This document shows positions 52,901 through 60,789 of a stretch of DNA of 64,000 nt, in pieces; position 1 is the first letter of the stretch, and the number at the start of each line of letters is the position of its first letter. The stretch covers positions 1 through 64,000 of the forward strand of contig NZ_JACJSJ010000029.1 in the NCBI RefSeq assembly GCF_014698115.1, written 5' to 3'. Made by a program: the position numbers and the translations under genes. Below the pieces are notes generated by a model. The model had not been told where the DNA came from. It did no database searches and worked only from the letters and a program-made list of their open reading frames with translations. The DNA comes from Nostoc sp. FACHB-973. Its GTDB lineage: Bacteria; Cyanobacteriota; Cyanobacteriia; Cyanobacteriales; Nostocaceae.

Positions 52901-53251
52901 GTTTAGGGCTTGGTCAATATCGCCTCCTGGCTGGAAGTATAAATCCAGGTTTACCTGTCCCTCACGGGTGCGAGAGAATACTTGTACTACATTTTCAGTT
53001 GCCGATAAAGCTTGTTCTAAGGGTCTGGTGATTTCATCTACTGCTACTTCTGGGGAAATACCAGGAGCTTCTAGCCGGACGCTAATTCGTGGATAGGTAA
53101 TTGACGGTAGGAGATCCACTTGGATAGTTGTGAGAAAAAATACCCCAATGACAATCACTGCCACGGTGAGCATGAGTGTACCAATGTGTTGGCGGATAGC
53201 GATCGTACTTAGACTAAATCCGCTGTTGCCATTATTATTTGTTTGTTGCAT
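49967..53251 (-). CDS. RND multidrug efflux permease (HAE1/AcrB type)
   Basis: A 1094-residue inner-membrane proton antiporter. The start FSLSTIAIRQHIGTLMLTVAVIVIGVFFLTTIQVDLLPSITYPRISVRLEAPGISPEVAVDEITRPLEQALSATENV is typical; GVGQAIDTSVVILENIS in TM4 has a single Asp of the usual Asp-Asp relay; the second half repeats the fold (LVGIVVNAGILMVELANQIRD, LRPIMMTTVTTILGLFPLALG). Residues about 258-275 are an added SPS-repeat from a 9-bp simple repeat (52431-52475), placed in the periplasmic porter region. It pairs with the adaptor encoded just upstream; no TolC-like gene is close. Confidence 0.95.
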   Translation of the reverse strand: MQQTNNNGNSGFSLSTIAIRQHIGTLMLTVAVIVIGVFFLTTIQVDLLPSITYPRISVRLEAPGISPEVAVDEITRPLEQALSATENVVQVFSRTREGQVNLDLYFQPGGDIDQALNDATAAFNRGRGQLPDTIEEPRLFKVDPSQLPVYELALTSASLPGKDLRVFADEELTRELSVIPGVASVDVSGGAEEEVRVLVDLNRLQALGVGLNDVLDELTARNQDTSGGRILGENSEPLTRTVGRFQNANEIENLSLEVSSPSSPSSPSSPSSPSSLPRRVYLRDFAEVIDDTEEQRVFVYLNRQPAVKFSVRKQPEANTITVVNAVKRRIEQLRQSGLIPADMNLSPTTDESVFIRNSLNDVIFSGISGALLAAAAVLLFLGSFRQTLIISLTIPLCTLAAIALMKIFGLTLNVFSLAGLTLGVGQAIDTSVVILENISEKTGMTPNQKEMEAEGQRRNSKFFIDAAINASQEVESALVAATGANLVSVVPFLLIGGFIALLFNELILTISFAVAASLVVAITVVPMLSSRLLGISWSSRISEFWLLRQFNHRFEDATRGYGNFLTKVLRYRLLVVTAALLILGGSSFLMFGQIPQEILPRISTGQANLRAQFPAGTPLATSEKVMQIVDDILLKQPETESAFTTVGGNLFGSNTTENPLRASSTINLKPGTNVEAFVKKVTQEFNKLNLAGILLRLNPGQVRGLILSNSPVQGSDVDVILQGENEENLTQAGAQVLEALQERAKLATFRPDADPRQPEIQIRPDWERVSALGLSAQEIGATVQTAIEGSVPTQIQRGNRLVDVRVQLNKEAIARPSQLEQLPLFTENNQLIRLSDVANIQEGQAPGEVQRINQRQAFIVAGNLSEGASLGEAIAEVNEILQDVDLPDGVSIVPSSAQETNQQLQDALKTLGALATFLIFVVMAVQYNSLIDPLVIMFTVPLALAGGIFGLYITQTAIGATVIVGVVLLVGIVVNAGILMVELANQIRDEVGCTRQIAIMKAAPQRLRPIMMTTVTTILGLFPLALGIGEGSEFLQPLGIVVFFGMAIATMLTLFIIPCFYVLLHDLLGGNWVKPLLIRLRGFKKKLISITDKD
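52431..52475. repeat. (GAGGGAGAT)5 in the RND pump gene
   Basis: Five tandem 9-mers, read on the minus strand as Ser-Pro-Ser repeats between SLEVS and RRVYLRDFAEV. Copy number change keeps frame. Confidence 0.92.
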
Positions 53252-53319
53252 GATGCTAAGTGCTAAGTGCTGACTACTAAGTACTTTTTATTGGTATGGT
53301 GTTATTTCTCACCCTACTA

Positions 53320-54792
53320 TTACTTTTCTGAAAGAACTGAAAGACTTACAGTGTCACCTTCTTTTAATGGCTTACCACTGCGAACAACATAGCGTTCACC
53401 AGCTTGCAAGCCAGATAAAATTTCCACTTTGCCATCAGCCCTTTTTCCTAAGGTGACAGCACGCGCCGCTACTTTTGCCTTGCCTTCTGCATCACTGAGA
53501 ACAAATAGGGTTCCAGTTTGGTTTTCTGTGTTTGCTCTGTTGCTTTTCTGCTGAAGAGCTTGTTTTTTGATAGCTATTTGCGGCACTACTACCCGCTGTG
53601 TCGTTTGGGTTTCAAAATTGACTCGCGCCAGTAGTCCACTGCCAATTTTGCCGTCACTGTTGGGAATTACTACTTCTACAGGTATCAAGCGAGCGGTAGC
53701 ATCGGCAGCTGGGGAAATCCGCGTCACTCTGCCAATTAATGTTTCAGTGGGGAAAGCATCTAAGCGGACTTTTACAGATTGTCCAACCTGAATTTGTGCC
53801 AGTTCTAATTCGGAAACTTGCACGACGACTTTCACACGGTTAAAGTCGCCAATTTTTAAGACTTCATTACCTGGTTGGAGAAGATTGCCTGGTTCTGTGA
53901 CTTTTTCTGTAACTACGCCAGTAATGGGCGATGTCAGTCGAGCGTAAGATCTGCGTTCTTTGGTTTGGGCAACCAAAGCCTGTTGTGCCAACACTCTGCC
54001 TTGAGCAGCTGCCACGGCTTGTTGTTCTGTACGAACCTGCTCTTGAGCTGCCCGCAATGCCTGAGCGGCTGTTTGTGCCTGGGTACGCGCTTGTTCAGCA
54101 GCTTGTTGAGCGATCGCTCCAGCTTGGAATAGTTTCTGTTGCCGTTGTGAGTCTGCCTGGGCTTGTACCACTTCTAGCCTCGCCCGTTCCACGTCAGCAC
54201 GGGCATTACTTACCTGATTGGTTGCCCTGGCTACTTCTGATTTTAAGGCTGCTAGTTCTGCTTCTGCTTGCTTTAATTCAGTCAAAAGTATGGCATCATC
54301 TAATTGCCCGACGTTCTGCCCTTGGGTAACTGTATCGCCCACATCTAGATTCAAAGCCAACAGCCGTGCTTCAACTTGCGATCGCACTGACACAATCCGA
54401 AAGGGTGTTGTATTACCTGTGTATTCTGGTTGTGTTTGCAATAAGTCTGTTCGAGCGATCGCCACATCTACAGGTGTTCCACCGCCACCCTGTGCCCGTC
54501 CACCAGGACTCTGAGATTGTGCCTCAGCTGATTCCTTCGGCAGCGATCCGCAGCTCGCTGTTAGTAGTCCTATGCCTACCAAACAGGGTATTAATAAACT
54601 CCTCAAACAACTAGAGGCAAAAAAATAATTTTCCCTGTTTCCACCTTTTCCACAACTGCTTTTTGCCACAAGTCTATTTTCGACATCTGCGTAGGCGCAG
54701 CGCCCCGCAGGCATCGCTACCTCAGTCTTCACAACTGAATTTAAATCGATATTAATTAGCTGGGTATCGGTTACAAAATCTGTCATTTTCAC
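53320..54792 (-). CDS. RND efflux periplasmic adaptor (MFP), lipoprotein-like
   Basis: A membrane-fusion protein linking the RND pump to an outer-membrane channel. After a lipobox-like LLIPCLVGIGLLTASCGS (Cys near residue 81) come the N-lipoyl half (PFRIVSVRSQVEARLLALNLDVGDTVTQGQNVGQLDD), a long Ala/Gln/Arg coiled-coil hairpin (about 155-280), the second lipoyl half (YARLTSPITGVVTEKVTEPGNLLQPGNEVLKIGDFNR) and beta-barrel domains ending VRSGKPLKEGDTVSLSVL. The first 55 residues before the signal region are unusual; they include VAMPAGRCAYADVEN encoded by a short dispersed repeat, so the signal peptide may be displaced or a later non-ATG start is used. Spaced 68 bp before the pump gene. Confidence 0.9.
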   Translation of the reverse strand: MKMTDFVTDTQLINIDLNSVVKTEVAMPAGRCAYADVENRLVAKSSCGKGGNRENYFFASSCLRSLLIPCLVGIGLLTASCGSLPKESAEAQSQSPGGRAQGGGGTPVDVAIARTDLLQTQPEYTGNTTPFRIVSVRSQVEARLLALNLDVGDTVTQGQNVGQLDDAILLTELKQAEAELAALKSEVARATNQVSNARADVERARLEVVQAQADSQRQQKLFQAGAIAQQAAEQARTQAQTAAQALRAAQEQVRTEQQAVAAAQGRVLAQQALVAQTKERRSYARLTSPITGVVTEKVTEPGNLLQPGNEVLKIGDFNRVKVVVQVSELELAQIQVGQSVKVRLDAFPTETLIGRVTRISPAADATARLIPVEVVIPNSDGKIGSGLLARVNFETQTTQRVVVPQIAIKKQALQQKSNRANTENQTGTLFVLSDAEGKAKVAARAVTLGKRADGKVEILSGLQAGERYVVRSGKPLKEGDTVSLSVLSEK

Positions 54793-55522
54793 CTGTTTAT
54801 GCGGCTTAATTTATGTCCAAAATCATTTATTTTTGCTCCTATGGACGAGCCTTTGGGATTAAACAGCCGTGTTTTCCCAAGTAATTCTGAGAGATATGAT
54901 TAATAAAAAATGGCGAGAATCAATAAGCTGTCCAACAGAAAGTTTCTGTGTTCAGAAAATTACTGTTTTCCCATAAAAGTTCAAAAGTTCTCACCACTCT
55001 ACTTGTTATACAGAGGTAGACAATCTTCTTGCAGCTAATCAATTATAAACGTAGTATAAATATTTTTCAGTTTTCTGTAATCTACCCACAGGAGAAAACT
55101 GGCTTTATCCGAAGATATGAAGCTTTTTTCCCATGTTTTCAACATAGATGGTATTAAATGTAATTATCCTTGTTTTTAGATAACAGCTTGATTCTACTAA
55201 AACTACTAGTATTTTTAGTAGTTTGTCAAGTGCATTAATGTTTTGTTGTCATTGTGTCATTGGTTATTACTTATTCTCCTCTGCCCCTTCGCCCCCACTC
55301 GCCCCCCTCACACCAGCACCAAGCTAGTTAACATAAATTTTTATAACAGTTTTTCAAAGTTGACTCCAGAAAGTTTATTGTTGTGTCATCATGAGGAGTG
55401 AAATGAGAATTAATTCGGCAGACAGTGTTTGTTCTTAGTATTGACAGGCTTTCTCCTCTTGGTATTACAGACTTCTCTCCGAAATCTAAATCTCTACATA
55501 CTTATGATTTTGGAGATATTTC
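54793..55522. other. 730-bp region upstream of the RRM protein gene
   Basis: No gene is supported. AT-rich; contains a small palindrome around 55198-55222 (AAACTACTAGTATTTTTAGTAGTTT) and a CCCCTTCGCCCCCACTCGCC simple repeat near 55283-55309. The 150 bp before 55523 probably include the promoter and a long 5' leader, as is usual for cyanobacterial cold-induced RNA-binding protein genes. Confidence 0.45.
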
Positions 55523-55834
55523 ATGTCGATTTACGTAGGTAACCTCTCTTATGAAGTTACACAAGATGCGCTGAGTGCTGTGTTTGCAGAATATGGTACT
55601 GTGAAGCGTGTCCAGCTACCTACTGACCGTGAAACAGGTCGTTTGCGCGGTTTTGGTTTTGTGGAAATGAGTTCAGATGCTGAAGAAGCAGCTGCCATTG
55701 AAGCTCTTGATGGTGCTGAATGGCTGGGTCGTGACCTCAAGGTAAATAAAGCCAAGCCCAGAGAAGACAGAGGTGGCTCCTCCTTCGGTGGTGGTAACCG
55801 TGGTGGTGGTGGCTACAACCGTAACCGTTACTAA
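55523..55834 (+). CDS. Glycine-rich RRM RNA-binding protein
   Basis: A 103-residue protein with one RRM: RNP2 IYVGNL (3-8), RNP1 RGFGFVEM (42-49), full fold to about residue 80, then a Gly/Asn/Arg-rich tail (GGSSFGGGNRGGGGYNRNRY). This is the cyanobacterial Rbp type, usually induced by cold and acting as an RNA chaperone or mRNA-localising factor. GGAGATATTTCATG gives a clear start. A strong terminator follows. Confidence 0.96.
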   Translation: MSIYVGNLSYEVTQDALSAVFAEYGTVKRVQLPTDRETGRLRGFGFVEMSSDAEEAAAIEALDGAEWLGRDLKVNKAKPREDRGGSSFGGGNRGGGGYNRNRY

Positions 55835-55868
55835 ACCGAATAGACGGAACTAAGTTAGTTTAATCTGG

Positions 55869-55900
55869 AAAAAGCTCAGGCAGCAATGCTTGAGCTTTTT
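55869..55900 (+). terminator. Terminator of the RRM protein gene
   Basis: AAAAAGCTCA-GGCAGCAATGCT-TGAGCTTTTT, a hairpin ending in a T run 35 bp after the stop. Confidence 0.93.
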
Positions 55901-56053
55901 CTATGGAAAAAGAAGTCAGACAATTTTGGATTTTGCGAAATGATGGAGCAAAATTTCAGTGAGAAGTTCGAGGGACGGAAGCCATAGTCTAGCCGCCACC
56001 AGAACGGAAGCGATTGCTGCGAAAATACGTGTGGCAAAGTCAATGATTTATTA

Positions 56054-56500
56054 CTAAGTAAGTAAGTAAGTAAGTAAGTAAGTGGGCGAGAAAAATTCAA
56101 TGTATATTACATTATTGATTCTTTCCATTACTTGCTGGAAAATTTGTGTAAATAATTCTATTGGCAGTGTTCTCAATCGTTTTGAAACTGCTTGGGCACT
56201 GACTTCAATTCGACCCACCCATAACAATCCTTCTTCCCATAACACCCTTTGCACTTCTCTTAATCCAGGAATCTGACGATACACTAAACTCACAACGAGC
56301 GCCATCATTACTGGTAAGGTCAAGATTCTGTCTCGGAATTGTTTGTTTTGCTCCTTTTGACTCAATCTCAAGGGTTTAAAACTCAGGGGCGATAGCAATG
56401 TGTAGATTTTTTGCTCTATTTCCTCTATTGGCGGCATCGGTACTTGTTTTTGCTGCCGCAGGTCTGGATTTCCTGTTCGCGCTGGTCGTTTTCTTGCCAT
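56054..56500 (-). pseudogene. Truncated IS4-family transposase (N-terminal part)
   Basis: MARKRPARTGNPDLRQQKQVPMPPIEEIEQKIYTLLSPLSF then LTLPVMMALVVSLVYRQIPGLREVQRVLWEEGLLWVGRIEVSAQAVSKRLRTLP is the start of a cyanobacterial IS4-type transposase. The catalytic DDE core that should follow (another 250 or more residues) is missing: after NNVIYIEFFSP the frame enters a (TAAG)7 microsatellite and stops. So it is a non-functional remnant. No inverted repeats of the original element were identified. Confidence 0.82.
56055..56083. repeat. (TAAG)7 tetranucleotide microsatellite
   Basis: Seven perfect TAAG copies at the break of the IS4 relic; not seen elsewhere in the window. Confidence 0.93.
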
Positions 56501-56724
56501 GATGTATCTCTAAGAACATCATTATTCATGTTCCTAGATTACATCTTTTGCTTACTTTTTGCTTAAGTTGACACCAATGAGCATTGCTGCGCCCCTACAA
56601 CATGGTCTATTTACGTAGTTTACCGCCGTAGGCATCGCAGGATAATTAACAAAAGCCTGAAACAATCTATGCGTCGTTAATTCACATCACGATCCATTTG
56701 TACAGTGCGTAAGTCCTATTTTTG

Positions 56725-57294
56725 TTATCCAATATTGACTATTGACTCTTTTTGAGTGTTGATCAGCGCTACCTCAATTTTATTTTCAGATGGTTGGGTT
56801 ATTTGAATTTCCACTCCAGGTCCGAAATAATTGGTCATCTTTTCTTGCTTTTTTTGCCATAGGTCAATTGGTATTAGCGGTGAATCAAATTCTAAAATTA
56901 GGGCGTAGCTTCCATTGACTTCTGTTTCTCGCAATGCTGTAACTGTTGGTCGTTCTTCATCGCTGGGGCTCAAACCTAAGAAAGCAAGTGTTGTATCGAA
57001 ATGAGCATCCTGACCATAACAATATCGGGTGATGTCTTTGCGAATTTTATTTTGAGTTACAGTTGCTTGCTGCTGGCGCAATATTAAGGTTGATGGTGAC
57101 GTAGGTTGGCTAAAGGGTATTGGCTTGAGTTCATTAGCTTTCAGTGCCAGCCCCCCTAACAATAGAGGAATCCCGTAAAAAAATCCGACAAGATTGAGTG
57201 TCGCATTATTAGCAGCATAGGCGACGAAGCCAATGATGGTTAATATGCTGCCGATAGTTAAACCGAGTGTTCCCAAAGAGATTTGGCGTAGCAT
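56725..57294 (-). CDS. DUF2854 membrane protein
   Basis: A 189-residue protein with two transmembrane helices near its start (LGTLGLTIGSILTIIGFVAYAA and LVGFFYGIPLLLGGLALKA), followed by a cytoplasmic or stromal-side domain of about 130 residues (DITRYCYGQDAHFDTTLAFLGLSPSDEERPTVTALRETEVNGSYALILEFDSPLIPIDLWQKKQEKMTNYFGPGVEIQI). This is the DUF2854 family shared by cyanobacteria and plant plastids. Exact function unknown, likely thylakoid-related. Monocistronic. Confidence 0.85.
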   Translation of the reverse strand: MLRQISLGTLGLTIGSILTIIGFVAYAANNATLNLVGFFYGIPLLLGGLALKANELKPIPFSQPTSPSTLILRQQQATVTQNKIRKDITRYCYGQDAHFDTTLAFLGLSPSDEERPTVTALRETEVNGSYALILEFDSPLIPIDLWQKKQEKMTNYFGPGVEIQITQPSENKIEVALINTQKESIVNIG

Positions 57295-57658
57295 GAGCTT
57301 AGATGAGTATAAATTGTTAATATCTCATACCATTTCTAAAAATCTTGTCAACAAATAAATTGCCTGTAGGGGCATACAACAACTGTACGCCCCTACCAAC
57401 GTACTTGTAGGAGGAATTTTATGAAATGGTATTAGTTTTATTATCATCGGCTATGAGTCACAAATTAGGAAAGAGCATTAACCTACCTTGCTTGCACCAT
57501 TCTCAATGAGCCTAATTAGCCGGCAATAGTCGAAGTACATCAAGTGAACTAAAACTGTTGATTATGGGCGTACAGCTGTACGCCCATACTTAGTGTTCCA
57601 GAATGTTGGATTATGAGTTAAGTTTAAACTTAAAGGTAATTAACACCAAGAAAAAATA
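57295..57658. other. Intergenic region with two REP-like palindromes
   Basis: Contains an imperfect hairpin at 57365-57396 (GTAGGGGCATACAACAACTG / CGCCCCTAC) and a perfect 26-bp palindrome at 57563-57588 with arms TATGGGCGTACAG. No protein gene other than the small one starting at 57659. Confidence 0.6.
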
Positions 57659-57838
57659 ATGGATCTACAGACTATAAAAGAACGAATTGCCATAGTGCAA
57701 AGTAAGCGCGGGTACTTGCTGAGCCTACTGGAACAACCAAACCTGGGAACTTTAAGAATTGACGTGAATCAAGCTTTGGAGGAACTAGATGAGTTAATTG
57801 ATGAATTTAGACGCACGGTTCCAGAAACTCAGCACTAG
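57659..57838 (+). CDS. Small conserved-looking cyanobacterial protein, 59 residues
   Basis: An ATG at 57659 opens a 59-codon frame ending TAG at 57836-57838: MDLQTIKERIAIVQSKRGYL, then LSLLEQPNLGTLRIDVNQAL and EELDELIDEFRRTVPETQH. It is hydrophilic, almost all helical, with heptad-like Leu spacing, so a short coiled coil or helical hairpin. I recall similar small cyanobacterial proteins (Q-R-x-Y-L-L-S-L-L-E-Q-P-N-L-G-T) but no named function. Codon use looks genuine. There is only a weak purine-rich ribosome-binding site (CAAGAAAA). Confidence 0.7.
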   Translation: MDLQTIKERIAIVQSKRGYLLSLLEQPNLGTLRIDVNQALEELDELIDEFRRTVPETQH

Positions 57839-57969
57839 AGTAGAAAACATCAAAAATTGCGTCGGTGTAACCTGGAATTTCAGGATATACCGACGTTTCT
57901 CAGTAATATAATGTCTTTAAATCCCTGGAATTGAGCTAAGTCGGGGTTGGTAATGCAATACATTATCAT

Positions 57970-58401
57970 TCACCCTGTGACTGGCCCATTTCCTGCACGC
58001 TCACCTAACTGCCTAACTAAAGCAATAAGTTCGGAGGTAGGTACATCTTTTTTACAAACATCATCAAAGCTAGACATTTTTTTTGTCTCGTGAAAACTCA
58101 CATCCTCTACTGAAGAATAAGCAAGGATTTGAGTGTTGGGAGATATAGCTTTGATTTGACTAGATGCACTCCAGCCATCCATGACTGGCATCTGTAAGTC
58201 TAGAATAATCACATCAGGCTGCCAAACTTTAACCATTTCTATAGCTTCTTGACCATTACTGGCTAAGCCTACTACTTGGATATTTTCCTGGCAAGAAAAG
58301 GCCAATTGTAAGGTTAAACGAGTAAGTTCGTGGTCATCAACTACTAGAACGCGCAAGGTAGAAAATTCACAGGATAACATTAACATTGAGGGAAAAGACA
58401 A
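57970..58401 (-). CDS. Single-domain response regulator
   Basis: A 143-residue protein that is only a receiver domain: LRVLVVDDHELTRLTLQLAFS has the acidic pair, DVIILDLQMPVMDGW the phosphoacceptor aspartate (about residue 71), QILAYSS the Thr/Ser switch position and CKKDVP the conserved lysine. There is no output domain. It probably relays phosphate or binds partners; no histidine kinase is near. It is downstream of ppk on the same strand (178-bp gap). The start may be any of three close methionines. Confidence 0.9.
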   Translation of the reverse strand: MSFPSMLMLSCEFSTLRVLVVDDHELTRLTLQLAFSCQENIQVVGLASNGQEAIEMVKVWQPDVIILDLQMPVMDGWSASSQIKAISPNTQILAYSSVEDVSFHETKKMSSFDDVCKKDVPTSELIALVRQLGERAGNGPVTG

Positions 58402-58578
58402 AATTATTTACAATAACCCCTCTAGTTTATGGGAATAAGTGCCAGCGCTTACTCTATCCTATGGTTGAATAACTTGTATAAACCTATGACAAATAACTTA
58501 GATAACTTTTCAAAAAATTAAAATTTTCTAAAAAAAACCTAAGTTGATCGACTTGTCAAGGTATATGGAACTTATTTT

Positions 58579-60759
58579 TTAATCAATCAGGTTTGAGGCT
58601 ACACCAGTTGAGCGTAATGCCATATTTATGAGAGTTTTTTGGGAATTGGCTTCCGGAGAATCGTCATAGGGACGGCGTTGAATGTAAGTGCCATTAGCTT
58701 GTAACTCCCAAGCTTGGCGATTATCTGCGAGCATAATTCCCAGGATTTCTTGCAAATCTTTAGCAATATCTGGGTCTTTGATTGGGGTAATTACTTCTAC
58801 TCGTCGATCTAAGTTGCGACGCATCCAGTCGGCACTGCCTATATAAATTTCCTCTTGTGTGTTGTTATGAAAATAAAAAATCCGAGAGTGTTCTAAAAAG
58901 CGACCGATAATGCTGATTATGTGAATGTTTTCACTAATGTCTTTGAGTCCAGGACGCAAACAGCAAACGCCCCTGATAATTAAATCGATTTGCACTCCGG
59001 CGCGGGAAGCTTCATATAAAGTGGCGATAATTTCTGGATCGACTAGGGAATTCATTTTGGCTACAATGCGCCCAGAAAAGCCATTTTGAACATTTTCGAT
59101 TTCGCGGCGAATGAGTGCCAAAAAGCGATCGCGCATATTCACAGGTGCAACCAACACCTCTCGATAAGACTTTTGCCGCGAGTAGCCTGTCAAAAAATTA
59201 AATAAATCTGTGATGTCAGCGCCTACTTCTTCACGGCAAGTAAACAATCCCAAATCTGTATACAAACGTGCAGTTTTTGGGTTATAATTACCAGTCCCAA
59301 TATGTACGTAGCGACGCATCCGGTCTTTTTCCCGCCGTACCACCAAAACAGTTTTACTGTGGGTTTTCAGCCCCACTAAACCATAGACAACGTGAACTCC
59401 AACTCTTTCTAGTCGTCTTGCCCAATAAATATTATTCTCTTCGTCAAACCGCGCTTTTAATTCCACCAGCACAGATACCTGCTTGCCATTTTCGGCAGCG
59501 GCGATTAATGCGTTGACTATGGGTGAGTCGCCGGAAGTCCGGTAAAGAGTCATCTTGATGGCTAGTACATCCGGGTCGTAGGCAGCATGGGTAATAAAAC
59601 GCACCACTGAGGCGGAAAAAGATTGATAGGGATGGTGTACTAACAAATCTTTTTCACGAATTACCGAAAAAAAGTCTTTTCCTTCGTCTGTTTCGAGTGC
59701 ATCTGGGTCTAAACTGGGTTCTTTAAGACGTTGTAGGCGTGATGGTACAACAGATTGACGTGGTGGATCTTTGAGTTCTGGTACTGGTAAGGACATGAAA
59801 GACATCAAATCCCGCAGTCCTACAAGACCATCTACTTCGTAAACATCACTATCTGTTAATTCTAAATCTTGCAATAAGCGCGATCGCACTGGTTCTGGTG
59901 TTTGGGATTGAATTTCTAGCCTGACAGGACTTCCACCCAAACGCCGTTTTCGCAATTCTTGTTCGATCGCTAATAATAAATCATCTGCTTCATCTTCTTC
60001 TAAGACTAAATCAGCGTCGCGGGTGATGCGGAACGGATGATATTCTTGAATATTCATCCCTGGAAATAGAGATTCCAAGTTATGAGCGATCGCTTGTTCT
60101 AAAGGTACACCAACCCAGTGAATCGGTTTTTCATTATCTGGGGTTGCCAATTCACGAGGTATCGGTAAAAATCGCGGCAGAACGTTAGGAACTTTTACTC
60201 TGGCAAAGAATTCTTCATCAGTGTCTGGATTTTTTACCACAACTGCCAAATTCAGACTGAGATTAGAAATAAAAGGAAACGGGTGACTGGGATCAACAGC
60301 CAACGGAGTCAAAACTGGAAAAACTTGTTCTTCAAAATAGCTGTTGAGATGATTTCGCTGTGTCTGATTTAAATCTATATAATTCAGGATATGGATGCCG
60401 TGATTTGCTAATAGCGGTCGAAGCACTTGCTCAAAATGTTGATGCTGTTTTTTGACCTGGGGAATTAGAGTAGACCGAATATCGTCTAGCTGTTGTTGTG
60501 GTGTGCGACCATCGGGAGTTAACAGACTGACCTTCGCTTCTACTTGTTGCTTTAAACCAGCAACCCGCACCATAAAAAACTCATCTAAATTAGAACAGAA
60601 GATTGCTAAAAATTTCAAACGTTCGAGAAGAGGAGTGCGATCGTCACAGGCTTCATGTAAAACTCTGCCATTAAACTCTAACCAGCTTAACTCTCGGTTA
60701 AGATAATATTGTGGATCGTTAAGATTGATCGGGGTAGTGCTTTTTTTAGATTTCGCCAT
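58579..60759 (-). CDS. ppk1: Polyphosphate kinase 1
   Basis: Makes polyphosphate from ATP reversibly at the membrane. From the ATG at 60759 (MAKSKKSTTPINLNDPQYYLNRELSWLEFNGRVL) it has 726 residues; the ATG at 60789 adds ten unusual residues. N domain with the ATP-site region, head domain HPFPFISNLSLNLAVVVKN, and the C domains with KMTLYRTSGDSPIVNAL, LKTHSKTVLVVRREKDRMRRYVHIGTGNYNPKTARLYTDL, which contains the autophosphorylated histidine (KTHSK), and YIGSADWMRRNLDRRVEVITPI. Complete. No Pho box was recognised upstream. Confidence 0.97.
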   Translation of the reverse strand: MAKSKKSTTPINLNDPQYYLNRELSWLEFNGRVLHEACDDRTPLLERLKFLAIFCSNLDEFFMVRVAGLKQQVEAKVSLLTPDGRTPQQQLDDIRSTLIPQVKKQHQHFEQVLRPLLANHGIHILNYIDLNQTQRNHLNSYFEEQVFPVLTPLAVDPSHPFPFISNLSLNLAVVVKNPDTDEEFFARVKVPNVLPRFLPIPRELATPDNEKPIHWVGVPLEQAIAHNLESLFPGMNIQEYHPFRITRDADLVLEEDEADDLLLAIEQELRKRRLGGSPVRLEIQSQTPEPVRSRLLQDLELTDSDVYEVDGLVGLRDLMSFMSLPVPELKDPPRQSVVPSRLQRLKEPSLDPDALETDEGKDFFSVIREKDLLVHHPYQSFSASVVRFITHAAYDPDVLAIKMTLYRTSGDSPIVNALIAAAENGKQVSVLVELKARFDEENNIYWARRLERVGVHVVYGLVGLKTHSKTVLVVRREKDRMRRYVHIGTGNYNPKTARLYTDLGLFTCREEVGADITDLFNFLTGYSRQKSYREVLVAPVNMRDRFLALIRREIENVQNGFSGRIVAKMNSLVDPEIIATLYEASRAGVQIDLIIRGVCCLRPGLKDISENIHIISIIGRFLEHSRIFYFHNNTQEEIYIGSADWMRRNLDRRVEVITPIKDPDIAKDLQEILGIMLADNRQAWELQANGTYIQRRPYDDSPEANSQKTLINMALRSTGVASNLID

Positions 60760-60789
60760 AATAACTAAAGGGCAGGCAGGTGTAGCCAT

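Noticed and set aside
54218-54514. Plus-strand frame opposite the efflux adaptor coiled coil
   Set aside because: Antisense shadow produced by Ala/Gln-rich codons.
55283-55320. Resemblance of CCCCCCTCACACCAGC to the Yfr1 small RNA core
   Set aside because: The Yfr1 core ACTCCTCACAC is not matched, and the stretch is part of a C-rich simple repeat.
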